Assembly (NCBI GenBank): GCA_017471925.1
Contig: JAFURM010000028.1
Span: 1 to 64,000 of the forward strand
DNA from: Bacteroides sp.
Lineage (GTDB): Bacteria > Bacteroidota > Bacteroidia > Bacteroidales > Bacteroidaceae
Direction: 5' to 3'
Length of the DNA stretch: 64,000 nt
Positions 25,459 to 33,040 of the stretch are shown piece after piece. The translations under genes were made by a program, and so were the position numbers. Position 1 is the first letter of the stretch; every line of letters begins with the position of its first letter. The notes under the pieces are model-generated. The model had not been told where the DNA came from. It saw only the letters and a list, made by a program, of their open reading frames with translations, and ran no database searches.

Positions 25459-26427
25459 ATGGAAAAGCAAAACTTAAGAATCGTATATATGGGCACTCCC
25501 GAGTTTGCGGTGGAGTCCCTACGCTGCCTCGTGGAGGGCGGCTACAATGTGGTGGGTGTGATTACCATGCCCGACAAACCGGCCGGTCGGGGACACAAAC
25601 TGCAATTCTCGCCCGTGAAGCAGTATGCCTTGGAGCAGGGCCTTCCCCTGCTGCAGCCCGAGCGGCTGAAGGATGAGACTTTCTTAGAGGCGTTGCGTGC
25701 CTGGAAGGCCGACCTGCAGATAGTGGTGGCCTTCCGCATGCTGCCCGAGGTGGTGTGGAACATGCCCCGCTTGGGCACCTTCAACCTTCACGCCTCCCTG
25801 CTGCCCCAATACCGGGGGGCGGCACCTATCAATTGGGCGGTCATCAACGGCGATACCGAGACGGGCATCACCACCTTCTTCCTGAAGCATGAGATAGACA
25901 CTGGCGAGGTCATCCAGCAGGTGGCTGTGCCCATTGCCGACACCGACAATGTGGGCGTGGTGCATGACAAACTGATGCTCTTGGGCGGTCGTCTGGTCAC
26001 GGAGACGGTGGATGCCATCCTGCAAGGCACGGTGAAGCGTCTGCCTCAGGAGGAGATGGCCGTGACGGGTCCCCTGCGCCCTGCCCCCAAGATATTCAAG
26101 GAGACTTGCCGCATAGACTGGAACTTGTCGCTGAAGCAGGTCTATGACTTCGTGCGTGGCCTTTCGCCCTATCCGGCTGCCTGGACGGAGCTGCACCAGC
26201 CTGACGGCACTTGTGTGGTGGTGAAGATTTTCGAGACGGCCAAGCTGTCCCAAGCCCATCCCTATGCTCCGGGCACGGTGGTGAGCGATGGCAAGAGTTA
26301 CCTGCGTGTGGCCTTGGCCGACGGCCTGCTGGACATCCTCTCTTTGCAACTTCCCGGCAAGAAACGGCTGAAGACTGACGAACTGTTGCGTGGTTTACGC
26401 CTGCCCGAGGGGTGTCGGATGCAATAA
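25459..26427 (+). CDS. fmt: Methionyl-tRNA formyltransferase
   Basis: About 322 residues from the ATG at 25459 (MEKQNLRIVYMGTPEFAV), the usual family start; the frame is open to 25435 through the AT repeat. HASLLPQYRGAAPINWAVINGD is the catalytic formyltransferase motif (N/H/D triad in NLHAS...), and GHKLQFSPVKQYA supports 10-formyl-THF binding. The C-terminal OB-like domain binds tRNA. It formylates initiator Met-tRNA. Confidence 0.95.
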   Translation: MEKQNLRIVYMGTPEFAVESLRCLVEGGYNVVGVITMPDKPAGRGHKLQFSPVKQYALEQGLPLLQPERLKDETFLEALRAWKADLQIVVAFRMLPEVVWNMPRLGTFNLHASLLPQYRGAAPINWAVINGDTETGITTFFLKHEIDTGEVIQQVAVPIADTDNVGVVHDKLMLLGGRLVTETVDAILQGTVKRLPQEEMAVTGPLRPAPKIFKETCRIDWNLSLKQVYDFVRGLSPYPAAWTELHQPDGTCVVVKIFETAKLSQAHPYAPGTVVSDGKSYLRVALADGLLDILSLQLPGKKRLKTDELLRGLRLPEGCRMQ

Positions 26428-26439
26428 ATCGGACGTTTG

Positions 26440-26471
26440 TTTGTGAAGAAGCCAATCTTTCTCTACATTTG
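26440..26471 (+). promoter_or_regulatory. Promoter of rpe
   Basis: TTTG at 26440-26443, a 20-bp spacer and TACATTTG at 26464-26471, in the gap between fmt and rpe. It suggests that rpe-comEC can be transcribed on its own. Confidence 0.6.
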
Positions 26472-26518
26472 TTGCCGGAATGCGTAAACAAAGTGCAAAC
26501 CTGATAAACCTGTCGCTT

Positions 26519-27169
26519 ATGAAACCTATCATATCCCCCTCCATCCTTGCCGCCGACTTCGGCAACCTGGCAAGAGACATTGAAATGCTGAACCGCAGTG
26601 AGGCCGACTGGATACACATCGACATCATGGACGGTGTCTTTGTGCCCAACATCTCCTTCGGCTTCCCCGTCCTGAAGCCTGTGGCACGGATTGCCCGCAA
26701 ACCGTTAGATGTCCATCTGATGATTGTGCAGCCCGAGAAGTTCATCCCCGAGGTGAAGGCGCTGGGGGCCTACATCATGAACGTGCACTATGAAGCCTGC
26801 CCCCACCTGCACAGGGTGGTGCAGCAAATCAGGGAGGCCGGAATGTTGCCGGCTGTCACCCTGAATCCTGCCACACCCGTGGCCCTGCTGCGCGACATCA
26901 TCCGGGAGGTACACATGGTGCTCCTGATGGGGGTGAATCCCGGATTTGGCGGGCAGAAGTTCATCGGGCACACCGTGGAGAAGGTGCGCGAGCTGAAGGC
27001 TCTGATTCAGGAGACCGGTTCGCAGGCCCTGATAGAGATTGACGGCGGTGTCAACACCGAGACGGGTGCCCGCCTGTTAGAGGCCGGTGCCGATGTGCTG
27101 GTGGCCGGAAGTGCCGTCTTCTCCTCTCCCCATCCCGAACAGGCCATCGTCTCACTGAAGAATCTGTAA
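26519..27169 (+). CDS. rpe: Ribulose-phosphate 3-epimerase
   Basis: About 216 residues from the ATG at 26519 (MKPIISPSILAADFGNLARD); the longer frame from 26480 lacks homology. TIM-barrel motifs include HIDIMDGVFVPNISFG (catalytic Asp, metal ligands), LDVHLMI, LMGVNPGFGGQKF and EIDGGVN. It interconverts ribulose 5-phosphate and xylulose 5-phosphate in the pentose phosphate pathway. The comEC start follows by 3 bp. Confidence 0.95.
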   Translation: MKPIISPSILAADFGNLARDIEMLNRSEADWIHIDIMDGVFVPNISFGFPVLKPVARIARKPLDVHLMIVQPEKFIPEVKALGAYIMNVHYEACPHLHRVVQQIREAGMLPAVTLNPATPVALLRDIIREVHMVLLMGVNPGFGGQKFIGHTVEKVRELKALIQETGSQALIEIDGGVNTETGARLLEAGADVLVAGSAVFSSPHPEQAIVSLKNL

Positions 27170-27172
27170 CCT

Positions 27173-29287
27173 ATGCCGGCCGCCTACCTGAGGAGGCATC
27201 CCCTCCTGCGGCTTCTGCTGGCCCTGCTGCCGGGCATGGCGGTCGGGGCATATTTCCCGCTGGAACATCCTGCACTCCTCTTCCCCCTGTGCCTGATAGG
27301 TCTGGGCGTGCTCTATCTCCTGTGCCGTCGTCGCGGCGTGGGCTGGCATGGCGCGGCCGCTCTGCTGGCCTTCTTCCTGCTGGGGATGGGACTCGTGAGT
27401 CACGCGTTGTCACGCACGGCCTATCCCTTTGCCGATGCCGAGACGGTGTGCCGCGTGCGTCTCGTGGACCATCCCGAGGAGAAGGAGCGCAGCTACCTCT
27501 GCCGCTCCCTCCTGTTGGACGAGTGGCGCGGCGACTCGTTGCACCTCTCCGGTGACGGTCACCTCTTTCTGCTCTATTTTCCCAAAGACTCTGCCGTCGC
27601 TCTGCCTGCACGCGGGGATGAACTGCTGGTGCACACCCGCCTGACACTGCCTGTCGGCAATGGTCTGCCCGAGGAGTTTGACTATGCCCGCTTCCTGCGC
27701 TATCGGGGTGTGAGCGGCACGGCCTATGTGCCCCGGGGACGGTGGAAGCGGGTGGGGCATCAGGATGTGCCTACCTTCGCCCAACGGATGGACGACATGC
27801 GCGACAGCGTGCTCACCCACTACCGACGTCTGGGCTTCCGCGACGATGAACTGGCTGTGCTTGCTGCCCTTACGGTGGGCAGCAAGGAGGAACTGAGCGA
27901 TGAGATTCGCGAGACCTACTCCGTGGCCGGTGCCAGCCATGTGCTGGCACTCTCCGGTCTGCACGTGGGCCTGCTCTATGGAGTGTTGTGGCTGCTCTTC
28001 TCGCCCTGCTGGCGGTTGGTGGCGCGGCTGAGGCCCTACGTGCTGCTGCTCATCGTTGCCCTGCTGTGGTTCTTCGCCTACTTCACGGGACTCTCGCCTT
28101 CGGTGGTGCGGGCGGTGGCGATGTGCTCCTGCTGGGCACTCTCCTGCCTGCTGCCCGGACGACCCCGCACCTCGGAGGTTCTTACGGCTGCCGCCTTCCT
28201 GATGTTGCTCTTCCGTCCCCTGTGGCTCTTCGACGTGGGCTTCCAGCTCTCTTTTGCTGCCGTGGCGGCCATCCTGCTGCTGCAGCCGTGGCTCGAGGGA
28301 CTGTGGCGGCCGGAGGGTTGGTTGAAGCGCAAGGTGTGGAGCTTGTTGACTCTCTCCGTGGCGGCTCAGGTGGGCACGGCACCGCTGGTGGCCTACTACT
28401 TCTCCCGTTTCTCCGTGCACTTCCTGCTCACCAACCTGTGGGTGATTCCGCTGGTAACTCTGGTCATGTACCTGGCTCTGGTGCTCTTTCTGTTGACGCC
28501 CTTCCCGGCGGTGCAACAGCTGGTGGCCACCGTGTTGCAGTGGCTGCTCTCTCTGCAGCACGATGGGTTGCGTCTGATTGAACAGTTGCCTGGGGCATCG
28601 GTGGACCGCATTTGGCTTCCGGAGTGGCAGTTGCTCTTCCTCTACCTGCTGCTGGTGCTCCTCTATCGGGCCTGTCGACACTGTACGCCCCGCCGTCTTG
28701 CCCTCTTCCTGGTTGCCCTGCTGCTCTTCCTGAGTCTCCGCCTTCTCCTGCAGAGTCGGCCGCAGGCGGGAGTGGTCTTCTACAGCGTGCAGCGTTGTCC
28801 CGTGGTGCATTGCCTGACGGAGGGACGGGAGTCCTGGCTGGTCTGTGCCGACTCCTTGCCCGACACTTCCCGCCTGAGACGTTCCTTGGGGGCACATTGG
28901 AACCGCTTGGGCTTGCTGCCGCCCACGGAGCTTTCCGGCGACACCTTGCTGCTGCCCGCAGACTCTTCCGGTGACACCATCCTCCCCCGTCTCTCCCTGC
29001 AACAGGGTATACTCTCCTATCGGGGCCTTCGCGTCTGCCTGCTCACCGACGACCGTTGGCGGGGACTGACTGCCGACCGTCCTCTCCCTGTGGACTACCT
29101 CTACGTCTGCCGTGGCTTCCGTGGCCGCCTGGCCGACCTCACCGCGCTGTTCCGTGTCCGTGTCGTGGTGCTCGACGCTTCCCTTGGCGACTACGCCTCC
29201 CGTCGCTACATTGAGGAGTGCCGCCGCCTCCGCCTTCCCTATGCTGAAATGAAGACGCGCGGAATGCTAATGGTTGGTAATGATTGA
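27173..29287 (+). CDS. comEC: ComEC/Rec2-family DNA uptake channel protein
   Basis: 704 residues, highly hydrophobic. An N-terminal DUF4131-like region with early membrane helices is followed by an OB-like soluble segment (RVRLVDHPEEKERSYLCRSL). The competence domain contains AGASHVLALSGLHVGLLYG, the family signature. The C-terminus (about 540-704) has only a short, degenerate region instead of a full metallo-beta-lactamase domain, and I see no HxHxDH motif. In competent bacteria ComEC carries single-stranded DNA through the inner membrane; natural competence of this organism is not implied. It is the last gene of the tsaC-fmt-rpe row. Confidence 0.88.
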   Translation: MPAAYLRRHPLLRLLLALLPGMAVGAYFPLEHPALLFPLCLIGLGVLYLLCRRRGVGWHGAAALLAFFLLGMGLVSHALSRTAYPFADAETVCRVRLVDHPEEKERSYLCRSLLLDEWRGDSLHLSGDGHLFLLYFPKDSAVALPARGDELLVHTRLTLPVGNGLPEEFDYARFLRYRGVSGTAYVPRGRWKRVGHQDVPTFAQRMDDMRDSVLTHYRRLGFRDDELAVLAALTVGSKEELSDEIRETYSVAGASHVLALSGLHVGLLYGVLWLLFSPCWRLVARLRPYVLLLIVALLWFFAYFTGLSPSVVRAVAMCSCWALSCLLPGRPRTSEVLTAAAFLMLLFRPLWLFDVGFQLSFAAVAAILLLQPWLEGLWRPEGWLKRKVWSLLTLSVAAQVGTAPLVAYYFSRFSVHFLLTNLWVIPLVTLVMYLALVLFLLTPFPAVQQLVATVLQWLLSLQHDGLRLIEQLPGASVDRIWLPEWQLLFLYLLLVLLYRACRHCTPRRLALFLVALLLFLSLRLLLQSRPQAGVVFYSVQRCPVVHCLTEGRESWLVCADSLPDTSRLRRSLGAHWNRLGLLPPTELSGDTLLLPADSSGDTILPRLSLQQGILSYRGLRVCLLTDDRWRGLTADRPLPVDYLYVCRGFRGRLADLTALFRVRVVVLDASLGDYASRRYIEECRRLRLPYAEMKTRGMLMVGND

Positions 29288-29334
29288 GTCTATTCCTTTG
29301 TATGCTGTTCTATCCATGCCCCGTTGGCGGATTG

Positions 29335-29425
29335 GTATAGCGCATCAACCATCGCCTGTATAGGGCATCAGCCATTGCGTGTATAACGCATTGAACGTTG
29401 CGTATAGGGCGTTTGGAGGGGACGT
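29335..29425. repeat. GTATAG tandem repeat, 21-23 bp period
   Basis: Units start with GTATAG/GTATAA at 29335, 29358, 29381 and 29402. Each is followed by a (G)GCAT(C/T)..CCAT(C/T)GC-like stretch. It is preceded by GTTGGCGGATTGG (29323-29335), also found at 672-684. It is related in style to the repeat at 1-110. Confidence 0.65.
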
Positions 29426-29443
29426 TTATGCCGTTTGGACCAT

Positions 29444-29530
29444 ACACGTGCGGTCCGTGGACCATACATGTATGGACGACGGACGACACATGTGCGGTCC
29501 ACGGACGAGACGTGTCCGGACCAAGCGGTT
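29444..29530. repeat. 22-bp period ACATGT repeat, locus A
   Basis: Units start exactly 22 bp apart at 29444 (ACACGT), 29466 (ACATGT), 29488 (ACATGT) and 29510 (ACGTGT). Each carries a GGTCCGTGGACC- or GGACGACGGACGA-like body, itself partly palindromic. A close copy with the same 22-bp phase lies at 51020-51106. Confidence 0.8.
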
Positions 29531-29543
29531 GAAATACAATCTC

Positions 29544-29969
29544 TTACAGGTGCACTTTTACGGCTTCAATCAGCTCCTGATACTCGGCATCGCTGAGGTA
29601 CACCTTGCCGGGATTCATCTGGAAGGTGCCGCCATAGTCGGGGCCGTCCACGTATTTGGGGGCCAGGTGGAAGTGCAGGTGGCAGAGCTTGTCGCTGTAG
29701 GCACCATAGTTGATTTTCTCGGGATGGAAGGCGGCATTCATGGCACGGGTCACGCGGGCTACGTCGGCCATGAAGGCATTGCGCTCCTCGTCGCTCAATT
29801 CATAGAGGTCATTCACATGGCCGTCATAGGCCACCAAGCAACGGCCGCGATAGGTTTGCTCCTTGAAGAGGAAGACGCGCGAAACGCTGAGCTTCGCAAT
29901 TTCAATCATCAGATTGTGCAATGTCTCATTGTTCTGACAATAGAGACACTCTTTGGGATCACTGTACAT
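29544..29969 (-). CDS. HIT-family protein
   Basis: 141 residues, cytoplasmic. The histidine triad appears as HLHFHLAPK near residue 107; the N-terminal CLYCQNN holds two cysteines typical of zinc-binding HIT proteins. Family members hydrolyse AMP- or nucleoside-linked substrates; the specific substrate is unknown. It lies 17 bp downstream of folB on the minus strand, probably in one transcript. Confidence 0.88.
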   Translation of the reverse strand: MYSDPKECLYCQNNETLHNLMIEIAKLSVSRVFLFKEQTYRGRCLVAYDGHVNDLYELSDEERNAFMADVARVTRAMNAAFHPEKINYGAYSDKLCHLHFHLAPKYVDGPDYGGTFQMNPGKVYLSDAEYQELIEAVKVHL

Positions 29970-29985
29970 GGTTGATATTTATTAG

Positions 29986-30390
29986 TTACGGGTTATGAGT
30001 CACGGACTGTGCAGGGGTGGGGCGGCATTCGCTCCGCTCCATGCTGATTTCCACTCCGGCGGCCTCCACGTCGGCACCCATGGGCGGGTTGCGCTTGGTG
30101 AGCTTCAGCTCCACGGCTTCCACACGGGGAAACTCCCGGAACAGGCGGTGCAGGATGCGTGAGGCCACGTGCTCCAACAGTTGGGAGGGGATGGCCATCT
30201 CCTGCTCCACGGCACGGCACACGTCGGCATAGTTCACCGTGTGGGCCACGTCATCGCTCTGCATGGCCTCGCCGATGTCCGCCCGCAGGCGTAGGTTCAC
30301 CGTGTAGCGGTTGCCCACTAACCGCTCCTGGGGCATCACGCCGTGGCAGGCGTAGCAGTGCAGATTGTGCAGGGTAATGTAGCTTATCAT
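29986..30390 (-). CDS. folB: Dihydroneopterin aldolase
   Basis: About 134 residues from the ATG at 30390 (MISYITLHNLHCYACHGVMP). The frame is open to 30456, but a TATATTTG -7 box (30422-30415) falls inside that extension. Visible motifs: CHGVMPQERLVGNRY (catalytic region), TVNYADV and a late KLTKRNPPMGADV. It cleaves 7,8-dihydroneopterin in folate synthesis. It is divergent from the ABC-F gene. Confidence 0.88.
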   Translation of the reverse strand: MISYITLHNLHCYACHGVMPQERLVGNRYTVNLRLRADIGEAMQSDDVAHTVNYADVCRAVEQEMAIPSQLLEHVASRILHRLFREFPRVEAVELKLTKRNPPMGADVEAAGVEISMERSECRPTPAQSVTHNP

Positions 30391-30414
30391 GAGTGTGTCA
30401 TTCAGTATTTGGTG

Positions 30415-30422
30415 CAAATATA
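30415..30422 (-). promoter_or_regulatory. -7 box of folB (TATATTTG)
   Basis: Minus-strand TAnnTTTG match, 25 bp upstream of the folB ATG at 30390. It decides the start of that gene. Confidence 0.6.
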
Positions 30423-30434
30423 AGGTAAAAGTTC

Positions 30435-30442
30435 TATCTTTG
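30435..30442 (+). promoter_or_regulatory. -7 box of the ABC-F gene (TATCTTTG)
   Basis: Plus-strand TAnnTTTG match, 47 bp before the ABC-F start and divergent from the folB promoter. No clear -33 box. Confidence 0.5.
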
Positions 30443-30488
30443 CAGCCTGTTAGCATCTAAAAACCCACATTAAAGCAAAAAAAGACGT

Positions 30489-32213
30489 ATGATATCAGTA
30501 GACGGATTGGCCGTAGAGTTTGGCGGCACCACCTTGTTCAGCGACATCTCCTTCCAGATTAACGAGAAAGACCGCATCGCCCTGATGGGAAAGAACGGTG
30601 CCGGCAAGTCCACCTTGCTGAAGATACTGGCCGGCGTGCGCCAGCCCACCCGGGGAAAGGTGACGGCACCCAAGGACTGCGTGGTGGCCTACCTGCCCCA
30701 GCACCTTCTGACGGAAGACGGTCGCACGGTCTTCGAAGAGGCCAGCCAGGCCTTTGCACACCTCCATGCCATGGAGGCCGAGATTGAAGCCCTGAACAAG
30801 GAACTGGCCGAGCGCACCGACTATGAGAGCGACTCCTACATGGCCCTCATTGAGAAGGTCTCCACCCTGAGCGAGAAGTTCTACGCCATAGACCTGACCC
30901 ACTTCGAGGAAGACGTGGAAAAGACCCTCCTCGGACTGGGCTTCCTGCGCAGCGACTTCCGGCGCCCCACAAGCGACTTCAGCGGTGGCTGGCGCATGCG
31001 CATCGAACTGGCCAAACTGCTGCTGCGCAATCCCGACGTCCTCCTGCTGGACGAGCCTACCAATCACTTGGACATCGAGTCCATCCAGTGGCTGGAGGAG
31101 TTCATCGTGGGCAGTGCCAAGGCCGTGGTGGTCATCAGTCACGACCGCAAGTTCGTGGACAGCATCACCACCCGCACCATTGAGGTCACCATGGGGCGCA
31201 TCTACGACTACAAGGTGAACTATTCGCAATACCTCCAACTGCGCAAGGAGCGGCGCGAACAGCAGCTGAAGCAGTATGAAGAGCAGCAGAAGATGATTCA
31301 GGAGACGAAGGACTTCATCGAACGCTTCAAGGGCACCTACAGCAAGACGCTCCAGGTGCAGAGCCGCGTCAAGATGTTGGAGAAGCTGGAACTCATCGAA
31401 GTGGACGAAGAAGACACCTCCGCCCTGCGCCTGAAGTTCCCGCCCGCACCCCGCAGCGGCAACTATCCCGTCATCTGCGACGGCGTGGGCAAGACGTATG
31501 AAGCCCCCTCAACTCCCTCCAAGGGAGAGCTTCATGACAATGCGCTCACATCGCAATCCTCCCCCTCGGGGGGAGTTAGAGGAGGCCATGTGGTATTCCG
31601 CAACGTCAACCTCACCATCGAGCGGGGCGACAAGGTGGCCTTCGTGGGCAAGAACGGCGAGGGAAAGTCCACGCTCGTGAAGTGCATTATGAATGAGATT
31701 GCCTATGAGGGCACGCTCACCCTGGGCCACAACGTGCAGATAGGCTACTTCGCCCAGAACCAGGCCTCCCTGTTAGACGAGAGCCTGACCGTCTTCCAGA
31801 CCATCGACGACGTGGCCAAGGGGGAGATACGCAACAAGATACGCGACCTGCTCGGTGCCTTCATGTTCGGCAGTCCCGAAGCCTCCATGAAGAAGGTCAA
31901 GGTGCTCTCGGGAGGCGAACGCACCCGTCTGGCCATGCTCCGCCTGCTGTTGGAACCGGTGAACTTGCTTATCCTGGACGAGCCCACCAACCACTTGGAC
32001 ATGAAGACCAAGGACATCCTGAAGCAGGCGTTGCGTGACTTCGACGGCACGCTCATCGTGGTGAGCCACGACCGTGACTTCCTGGACGGACTGGTGACCA
32101 AGGTCTACGAGTTCGGCAACCAGCGCGTGAAGGAACACCTCTGTGGCATCTACGAGTTCTTGGAGACCAAACGCTTGGAGAGCCTGCAGGAACTGGAACG
32201 AAAGAACAGCTAA
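30489..32213 (+). CDS. ABC-F ATPase with an in-frame repeat insertion
   Basis: 574 residues with two ABC domains and no membrane helices. Domain 1: ALMGKNGAGKST, DFSGGWRMRIELA, VLLLDEPTNHLD. Domain 2: AFVGKNGEGKST, VLSGGERTRLAML, LLILDEPTNHLD. The interdomain arm carries a KERREQQLKQYEEQQKMIQE-type helix. Such proteins act at the ribosome in translation or antibiotic protection. Between the first strands of domain 2 (GVGKTYEA and HVVFRNVNLTIERGD) lie about 28 extra residues (PSTPSKGELHDNALTSQSSP...) encoded by the repeat at 31503-31587; without them the length would match ordinary members. It is likely co-transcribed with gtrA, 11 bp downstream. Confidence 0.9.
   Translation: MISVDGLAVEFGGTTLFSDISFQINEKDRIALMGKNGAGKSTLLKILAGVRQPTRGKVTAPKDCVVAYLPQHLLTEDGRTVFEEASQAFAHLHAMEAEIEALNKELAERTDYESDSYMALIEKVSTLSEKFYAIDLTHFEEDVEKTLLGLGFLRSDFRRPTSDFSGGWRMRIELAKLLLRNPDVLLLDEPTNHLDIESIQWLEEFIVGSAKAVVVISHDRKFVDSITTRTIEVTMGRIYDYKVNYSQYLQLRKERREQQLKQYEEQQKMIQETKDFIERFKGTYSKTLQVQSRVKMLEKLELIEVDEEDTSALRLKFPPAPRSGNYPVICDGVGKTYEAPSTPSKGELHDNALTSQSSPSGGVRGGHVVFRNVNLTIERGDKVAFVGKNGEGKSTLVKCIMNEIAYEGTLTLGHNVQIGYFAQNQASLLDESLTVFQTIDDVAKGEIRNKIRDLLGAFMFGSPEASMKKVKVLSGGERTRLAMLRLLLEPVNLLILDEPTNHLDMKTKDILKQALRDFDGTLIVVSHDRDFLDGLVTKVYEFGNQRVKEHLCGIYEFLETKRLESLQELERKNS
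31503..31587 (+). repeat. In-frame palindromic repeat in the ABC-F gene
   Basis: An 85-bp element, GCCCCCTCAACTCCCTCC ... CCCCCTCGGGGGGAGTTAGA then GGAGGCC. Its reverse complement matches the element in recQ (16138-16213) at both arms, with a different centre. It sits in opposite orientation relative to the coding strand, yet is open in frame in both genes. Confidence 0.75.
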
Positions 32214-32224
32214 TCCCCATCGTC

Positions 32225-32608
32225 ATGAAGAAAAAGACCCGACAGCGTGCAGGCGAGTTCCTGCGTTTCGCCCTGGTGGGCGGTCTCTGCACCGTGCTCC
32301 ACTACCTCCTCTATCGCCTGCTGCAGCACCTCCTCGGCGTGAACGTGGCCTACACCGTGGGCTACCTCCTCAGCTTCGTGGCCAACTTCTACCTGACTGC
32401 CTTCTTCACCTTCCGTCGCCGTCCCTCCTGGCGCAAGGCGTTCGGCTTCGGAGGTGCCCATCTGGCCAACTACCTGCTGCACATCCTCTTGCTGAACCTC
32501 TTCCTCCTGCTGGGTGTGCCAAAGGCATGGGCACCGCTCCCCGTCTTTGCCATCGCCATTCCCGTGAACTTCCTGCTGGTGCGCTTCGTCTTCCGAAAGA
32601 AAGGGTGA
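32225..32608 (+). CDS. GtrA-family membrane protein
   Basis: 127 residues with four predicted membrane helices (near 17-37, 42-61, 78-97 and 103-121). FLRFALVGGLCTVLHYLLY is the usual GtrA opening. GtrA proteins are proposed to flip undecaprenyl-phosphate-linked sugars. A GtrB-like glycosyltransferase lies about 430 bp downstream (33041-34000), a common partner. It starts 11 bp after the ABC-F gene. Confidence 0.85.
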   Translation: MKKKTRQRAGEFLRFALVGGLCTVLHYLLYRLLQHLLGVNVAYTVGYLLSFVANFYLTAFFTFRRRPSWRKAFGFGGAHLANYLLHILLLNLFLLLGVPKAWAPLPVFAIAIPVNFLLVRFVFRKKG

Positions 32609-32663
32609 GGTGTTTGATTGATGACAACTCCCTTAACGAAATAAAAAAGTGGGGCGAAAATGC

Positions 32664-32692
32664 TTGCCGTTGCAAGATTTCTCCTACCTTTG
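32664..32692 (+). promoter_or_regulatory. Promoter of the STAS-like gene
   Basis: TTG at 32664-32666, an 18-bp spacer and TACCTTTG at 32685-32692. Confidence 0.65.
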
Positions 32693-32721
32693 CGAAAATA
32701 ATCCTTATTTGTATCTGACGG

Positions 32722-33027
32722 ATGAACATGACGACCACATTCAGATTTAGGGAGGTAGGTGAGAATCTCGGGACCAGACAACTGGAAGCCCAGGTACGCG
32801 AACGTCTCTTGACACTCATCAGCGAGCACGACAAGGTGGTGCTCAACTTTGATGACGTAAACGTAGTGACCCACTCTTTTGCCGACAAATGTCTGGCCAA
32901 GCTGCTTTTGACCATGCCGCTTGACGAACTCAAGCAGCAGACAACCTTTGTCGGTGTCAACAACTTTGCGCGGAAAAACATTGCTATTGCTTTCCGCAGG
33001 AGATTACCTTCTACAGAATCCGAATGA
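32722..33027 (+). CDS. STAS-like (DUF4325) protein
   Basis: 101 residues, a single small alpha/beta domain. The pattern VVLNFDDVNVVTHSFADKCLAKLL matches the DUF4325 STAS-like family, where a Ser/Thr in the helix after the strand is the expected phosphorylation or regulatory position; here it is in THSFAD. No kinase or anti-sigma partner is encoded nearby. It has its own promoter and ends 13 bp before the glycosyltransferase, so the two are probably co-transcribed. Confidence 0.75.
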   Translation: MNMTTTFRFREVGENLGTRQLEAQVRERLLTLISEHDKVVLNFDDVNVVTHSFADKCLAKLLLTMPLDELKQQTTFVGVNNFARKNIAIAFRRRLPSTESE

Positions 33028-33040
33028 ACCCCATACAGTC

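Noticed and set aside
27410-29002. 530-codon open frame antisense to comEC
   Set aside because: Gln/His/Gly-rich shadow of a membrane protein gene; no start signal or homology.
29444-29530. Possible CRISPR array (22-bp repeats)
   Set aside because: Repeats are contiguous without spacers, units are diverged and partly palindromic, and no cas gene is present. The same holds at 51014-51106.
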